A DNA stretch of 22,148 nt, taken from contig BFEA01000128.1 in NCBI GenBank assembly GCA_003427395.1, positions 1,596,240 through 1,618,387 of the forward strand, in the 5' to 3' direction. The position numbers were made by a program, and so were the translations under genes. The stretch comes from Chara braunii (Eukaryota > Streptophyta > Charophyceae > Charales > Characeae). Shown here piece after piece: positions 17,875 to 22,148 of the stretch (positions are counted from its first letter, which is position 1; the number at the start of each line of letters is the position of its first letter). The notes beneath the pieces were generated by a model. It was not told the DNA's origin and ran no database searches. It saw only the letters and a program-made list of their open reading frames with translations.

Positions 17875-18210
17875 TTTTTTGGAATACCTGTACCTTACCT
17901 GCCATAGCTTCTTTGAAAACTAACCACCCATACCCACTGTATAAATGGCTTACCGAACCTTTACCCATCCTTACCTGCAAAAAAAAAAAAAAAGTGTACC
18001 CGTATCTGTCCTACCCAAACCCCTTCAGACTGTAACTGCCCATAACTGCCTATGGACTTTCTGTTTCAAAATTACCCATGGTCACCTGCGTCCAAACCTT
18101 ATGTTAACCACTTGTACCATACCTAACCAATTTTTTTTTCACCCCTACCCACCCGTACCCACCCACAATTCTATGCACCCACCCGTAACCATCTGCACTT
18201 TTGACCCACC

Positions 18211-18340
18211 CTCCCCTTACTGCCCTTAACTGTCCCCAACCGCCCCTAACCGCCCCTAACCGCCCCTAATCGCCCCTTATCGCCCCTAACCGTCCCCAAC
18301 AACCCCTAACCGCCCCCTATCTCCTCTAACTGCCCTCTGC
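18211..18340 (+). repeat. Decanucleotide array CGCCCCTAAC
   Basis: Thirteen consecutive 10-bp units stay in register without insertion or deletion, from CTCCCCTTAC to TGCCCTCTGC. The best-conserved form is CGCCCCTAAC (GTTAGGGGCG on the other strand). More loosely spaced ACCC/TACCC motifs precede it from about 17885. The position inside the transposon's terminal region suggests subterminal repeats. The TTAGGG-like core is a coincidental resemblance to telomeric repeats. Confidence 0.85.
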
Positions 18341-18459
18341 CGCAGCAGTAACTTCATCTGATGTAGAAGGTGCAACAAAGGTGCACTTAAAGGTGTGGGT
18401 GTTGTTCCAGCTACAACAACTGCAACAATTGGAACACAAACGCATGATCTGAAGCACAC

Positions 18460-18640
18460 AAAAATACATAATGTCATACGTACACAATGTGACAATCATA
18501 AATACTTCAAATACATAATGTGACTCACAATCTCACACACACGATGCCCACACACATATACAGTGTCTCACACAGTGCACACACACATACACAGTGTCAC
18601 ATATACACACAGTGTCCCACACACCCCTGCATTGTCCCAT
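18460..18640 (+). repeat. Degenerate CACACA-GTGTC minisatellite
   Basis: Irregular repetition of ATACATAATGTGAC, then ACACACATACACAGTGTCAC-like motifs, merging into CA-rich sequence. It lies in the presumed 3' untranslated part of the hAT element. Confidence 0.7.
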
Positions 18641-18937
18641 ACATATCGAATTGGTCTTAAAAAATGAAAAAAAAAAAAAAAAAAACTACACACATATGAA
18701 ATTCACCATTGCATTGGAAGAACAATCAAAAGCAAGAAAGAATATCTGCCTTGTAAAAAAGTGAAAATTTGAGAATTAGAGAAAAATATCATGCTTTACA
18801 AAAATTGCAAAATATGCAGAACCACAACTCTCACATCTTGTGGCCGGTAGGTAGCAACTTGCAACAATGACTACACTCACATCATGTGAACGGAAGCCTC
18901 CAAACAACACAAAGTTACAACACAGTGAACACACACA
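18641..18937. other. Region 3' of the hAT transposase stop, no gene
   Basis: A/T-rich sequence with A19 at 18667-18685 and repeated CATCATGT motifs near 18880 and 18935. No minus-strand polyadenylation signal was identified. Confidence 0.5.
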
Positions 18938-21133
18938 TCATGTCATCACGTCGCAGTTGGAGCGCACAAAGAGGACGTCATCGACGATGGACGGATTGAG
19001 CTGGTTTCTTTTCTTCGTGACGGTGTTTCCTGTATCCGAGAAATTGCACTCGCTCTTGGAACTCGATGCAGGAACACACAGAAGTGCACGAGCAGCACGC
19101 GCCATGATCGGTAAAGGTGGGAGCAACAATTGGTTTTCTGCATTTTTTGCGATGGTACCCTTCGCCTTCCACCACGCAAGTATGTCGAACTTGTGCTTCT
19201 CTTCTTTTGTCAACTTCAAGCTGAAGTAGAATTTTATCTCTTTTTTTATGCGTTGCGCCAACGTCAAGGGTCTGCTGTGAGCGATGGGCAGGTCCTCCTC
19301 CTTGTCTTCGTCCGTACTGCACAATGTTAACTCGTCAGGGACCTCTTTCGTGTGTACTTTCTTCCTCCGCTTTGCTGGTCGCTTCCCCACCGCTGCGGAA
19401 GGTTCATCACTTGCCTCAACGCTTGAGTCTTTGACATTGTACATGAAGCCTTACAAACAGATCTTGCCTCGCTCAACCTGGGATTCTGACAAACCAAAAC
19501 GGTTCAACCTGTCATTTTGTCGAGGATCGAGTAAAGCTGCAGCAATATGAAGGTCCTCCAATATCCACTTCTCCTGCAACACATCCTTGAGCAACATCTT
19601 GATGGCTAAAATGTCATCGAAATATGATGGAATGGTGAACTTGTTACCCTCGGCATCCTCACCACTGTATGGCTCGTTACGCGGTTTGCAGTACTTTAAG
19701 AGAGCACTGCGCTCGAATACCACAAGGTGAATTGTCGGCGCCAGATACTGCTCCAACTTAAGGCTGACAGTCTGAAATCGTTTCAAAAACCACGTTAGGT
19801 CTGCGAGCGAGGTTTTGTCAATCCTTGTGATGAGGAACTGTTTGTTGGCTTGCCGATTAGTGCTGGCAAACCTGTTGAGGACTGTTGTCACGTCATCATA
19901 ACTGTCCAAAATACTGTTCAGTGAAATTAGCAAAGAGTTTCAACGCACCACATTCTCTTGCTTCAATGTTTTGCTCAAACTGTTCTGCAGGTTTGCTTGT
20001 TTGAAATACCGTACCAACTCTTTAGAGTTGTCGATCATTTCACACAAGTGCGGTGCAAATTCGTGATATCTGTAAAACGGCGACAATCGAACTCTATCTG
20101 TTGTCGTTGAGGTTTTGTTAAACATGGTTGTGAGGACCGTTGCAATTTTATGGTCCACGCAAGCCACCCACTTATAAACTTTTCGGATCTCTTCTGCTGC
20201 GGCCATGTTCGATCGACTATCTGTGCACATAACACACCTTTTTGAGTCTTTACATCCGAACTCATGAAGGGTCTCTTGAAATGCCTTGAGAACGACTGAC
20301 CCTATGTATGATTCCTCTTGGAACGCTTTGACCTGCAAATTGCGCACATGCAATTTGAAATTGTTGTCGATGTAGTGCATGGTCACAAACATAAATGTTT
20401 TTTTTTTTACTTCGTCTGTCCACATATCTCCTGTAAAACCTGCGTGTGCACCATCATTGAAATGATCATTTACCATTTCTTTCACTTTTTCACGGGCTGA
20501 CAATGCTGTCCCAACAACATGATGTTTGACCGTGTTGCGGACGGGCATCACCTTCCCCATCCGCATAAGCTTTCCCACTGCTACGCCCATGTCGTACGCC
20601 TCTTGCACAACCTCTAAAAAACACTGGTCCTCTACCACGCTGAAGGAGCGCAAATCTTTGCAGCACCACATGGCGACCTTTTTGGCCATCCTGTTTTTTT
20701 GAGTTGTTGTAGGCTCAGTAGAAGTAGCAAACAGGCGCATGAGGCCTGCCCCCTCCGGTTCCTTGCGACACGTGTGTTGTCGCAGGGTGCTTGTCCCATT
20801 TGAAGTCGTGAACGCATACACTCTAAGACATTGTCTACAAGCTACGTGTCCGCTGCAGTGCTCCCGTACTAGGGCACCATTAGGAAAACACACATGGGCG
20901 AACAATTCCCAAATCTCGAAAATTTCGTCTTTTAAAATATATGGAGGGTTCAGTCCTCCTTTTTTTAATGTTGTGTGCACAGCCAGTTTGAAATTTTTCA
21001 TATCACTGGCCGTGGCTGAAGAGCCTGATGTCCCGACACTTTTGTCCTGCAGCTTCAATGCTGCCTTTCGTTTGGGGTCAGATTCGTCGGAATCATCCGA
21101 TGAGCCAAAACCCTCATGCGGGGCAGGATCCAT
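18938..21133 (-). pseudogene. hAT transposase with BED zinc finger, two in-frame stops
   Basis: One frame of 732 codons from ATG at 21133 to the stop at 18938, broken only by TGA at codon 398 (19942-19940) and TAA at codon 561 (19453-19451), with no frameshift. Visible parts: acidic N-terminus; a BED-like finger (C99, C102, H120, C122, with STLRQHTC); GDMWTD with candidate catalytic Asp236; CTDSRSNM with candidate Asp305; a CVDH motif (C325, H328); a basic stretch KRPAKRRKK near codon 584-592, a likely nuclear signal; and the C-terminal hAT dimerisation region with FDILAWWKAKG, VPASSSKSECNFS (candidate Glu near 695) and KKRNQLNP. Length fits a full hAT transposase. TGA replaces the Trp of the hAT RW motif (R-stop-NSL). 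Alternatives are recoding or an assembly error. Confidence 0.9.
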
Positions 21134-21479
21134 CGATAGGTGTTGGATTCGTAGAGAATCGAAATATTAGGAATTGACTCAGCTAGCGTAAGTCAATAAG
21201 AGACCTTAATCAGATTCCACACCACCGACCTGCTAAAACCCAGGCTAGTATCCGAATGACGATGCTTTCAAAAAAACGGAATTACCTGCAGATGGTGAGC
21301 TCAAAGACATGCCCTATAACATCCCAAACATCAGCAGACCCAAAAACTCCCACTAAGCTGGCAACTTCGGCAAGTCCTTTACCATCGTCCCTTTACCATC
21401 GCCGTTGGAACTTGCTGGAGTATAACTGCACACCGCCACACACCATGCACATAAAAACACACAGCTGGTGTCAGTATGC
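21134..21479. other. 5' flank of the hAT transposase, no gene
   Basis: Expected to hold the transposase promoter and the other transposon terminus, but no CCACCTCTG-type end is present. A small inverted repeat (ATTGACT at 21173-21179, AGTCAAT at 21191-21197) is the only structure seen. Confidence 0.5.
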
Positions 21480-22057
21480 CTGTAACTATGGACATTGAAG
21501 TCATGGATGCCCGTAACTGTGGACATTGAAGTCAGTATGCCCATAGGATATCTAGCAGCAGCGAACTTGGGACATCTAGCAGACTAGCAACAACGAACTT
21601 GGGACATCTAGCAGCACCGAACTTGGGACATTGTAAGTTGGCGGATCCCTTCTGCTGCAGACAGACCATTGAAGTCTGTATGCCCTGGGACATTGAAGTC
21701 ATTATGTTCGTAATTGTGGACAAATACATTGAAGTCGGTATGCCTGTAACTGTGGACACTGAAGTCAATATGCCCGTAACTGTGGATGGATATATTGAAA
21801 AGAATGACCGTAACTGTGGACGGATACATTGAAAAGACATCTAGCAACAACGAATTTGGGACATCTAGCAGCAGCGAACTTGGGACATTGAAGTCAACGG
21901 ATCCCTTCTACTGCGGACAGACACATTGAAGTTGTATGCCCTGGGACATTGAAGTCAGTATGCCCGTAACTGTGGACAGATACATTGAAGTCGGTATGCC
22001 TGTAACTGTGGCCGTTGAAGTCGGTATGCCTGTAACTATGGACATTGAAGTCAATAT

Positions 22058-22060
<3 letters not shown>
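21480..22060 (+). repeat. Complex minisatellite with 257-bp higher-order period
   Basis: Two short motifs alternate: GTATGCC(C/T)GTAACTGTGG + ACATTGAAGTC (about 29-30 bp) and CTAGCAGCAGCGAACTTGGG + ACAT (about 24 bp). CTAGCAACAACGAA recurs at 21584 and 21841, and the blocks after it share the same order, including CGGATCCCTTCT and ATGCCCTGGGACATTGAAGT. That gives a 257-bp higher-order unit. The His-Ser-Tyr-rich minus-strand frames are repeat translations, not evidence of a gene. Confidence 0.85.

Positions 22061-22148
<88 letters not shown>
22061..22148 (+). repeat. (AG)n microsatellite at contig end
   Basis: Eighty-eight bases of uninterrupted AG run to the last base of the window. Assembly probably stopped here, so the true length is unknown. 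Confidence 0.95.

Larger units (their letters stand above)
17857..21133 (-). mobile_element. hAT-superfamily DNA transposon (one end identified)
   Basis: A hAT transposase remnant occupies 21133-18938. About 1.1 kb beyond its stop codon, 17857 begins CAGAGGTGGCAACTGGGA, a typical hAT terminus (CAG, then GGTGGCAA). GCACCTAT just outside (17849-17856) would be the 8-bp target duplication if the other end were known. The space between holds C-rich subterminal repeats and a CA-rich minisatellite. No matching inverted end was found between 21134 and 22148, so that end is lost, diverged or off the contig. Confidence 0.65.

Noticed and set aside
18211-18340. Telomeric or interstitial telomere repeat
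   Set aside because: The unit is 10 bp (GTTAGGGGCG), not the 6-8 bp telomere type, and lies inside a transposon; only the TTAGGG core is similar.
18650-18710. A19 tract as another insertion (ACATATCGAATT and ACATATGAAATT nearby)
   Set aside because: The flanking similarity is imperfect and does not abut the A run, so it is not convincing as a target duplication.
21173-21197. Inverted repeat ATTGACT...AGTCAAT as an operator or transposon end
   Set aside because: Only 7 bp per arm, at a level expected by chance in this amount of sequence.
21608-21850. Repeat protein with HSYRHTDFNV-like units on the minus strand
   Set aside because: It is a translation of the roughly 30-bp minisatellite; frames break between units and no flanking gene structure is present.
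21134-22060. Right-hand hAT terminus
   Set aside because: No reverse complement of CAGAGGTGGCAA was found. CTGGCAACTT near 21358 is in the wrong orientation and too short.

Overview
The window looks like a draft-assembly contig of a nuclear eukaryotic genome. It opens with an untrimmed Nextera mate-pair junction adapter (1-32), ends inside an (AG)n run, and has three isolated N calls (12964, 12987, 12998). There are no operons and only one intact gene. The rest is poly(A/T) tracts, dinucleotide microsatellites, foldback elements and decayed transposons. The LINE with an RT-associated zinc-binding domain (zf-RVT), the hAT transposon and an OSCA/CSC1-type channel would suit a plant or streptophyte alga such as Chara. 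That placement is inference only; nothing here fixes the taxon.

Layout. 1-3430: gene-poor, low-complexity DNA with four tiny poly(A/T) insertions flanked by 12-15 bp direct repeats, a 37-bp tandem repeat, a 109-bp foldback element, G31 and a (CT)n tract. 3431-6949, minus strand: an intronless 1172-codon OSCA/CSC1/TMEM63-like membrane protein, the only gene I call functional. 6950-11943: no recognisable gene; degenerate (ATTCA)n, a CT-to-CG compound microsatellite, a pyrimidine-to-purine strand switch, a second foldback copy with a 67-bp tandem duplication, and a 121-bp MITE-like element. 11944-12301: tandem repeats with tRNA T-arm-like motifs. 12410-17190: two decayed LINE copies on the minus strand. 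One is interrupted by an oppositely oriented 3' end of the same family. 17221-17394: a 58-bp tandem repeat. 17857-21133: a hAT DNA transposon on the minus strand with one visible terminus and a transposase broken by two in-frame stops. 21480-22148: a minisatellite with a 257-bp higher-order period, then (AG)n.

The most interesting thread is that the repeats explain one another. The LINE 3' end is a hairpin, a short linker ending in TTTTG in the longest copy, and poly(A). The tiny insertions at 720-771 and 1739-1807 carry exactly this tail, with only 3 and about 28 nt of body left, between target-site duplications. This suggests a target-primed retrotransposition process that often inserts little more than poly(A), which would partly explain why the contig is full of A/T tracts. 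The 3' hairpin keeps its shape between two copies although its stem sequence has changed.
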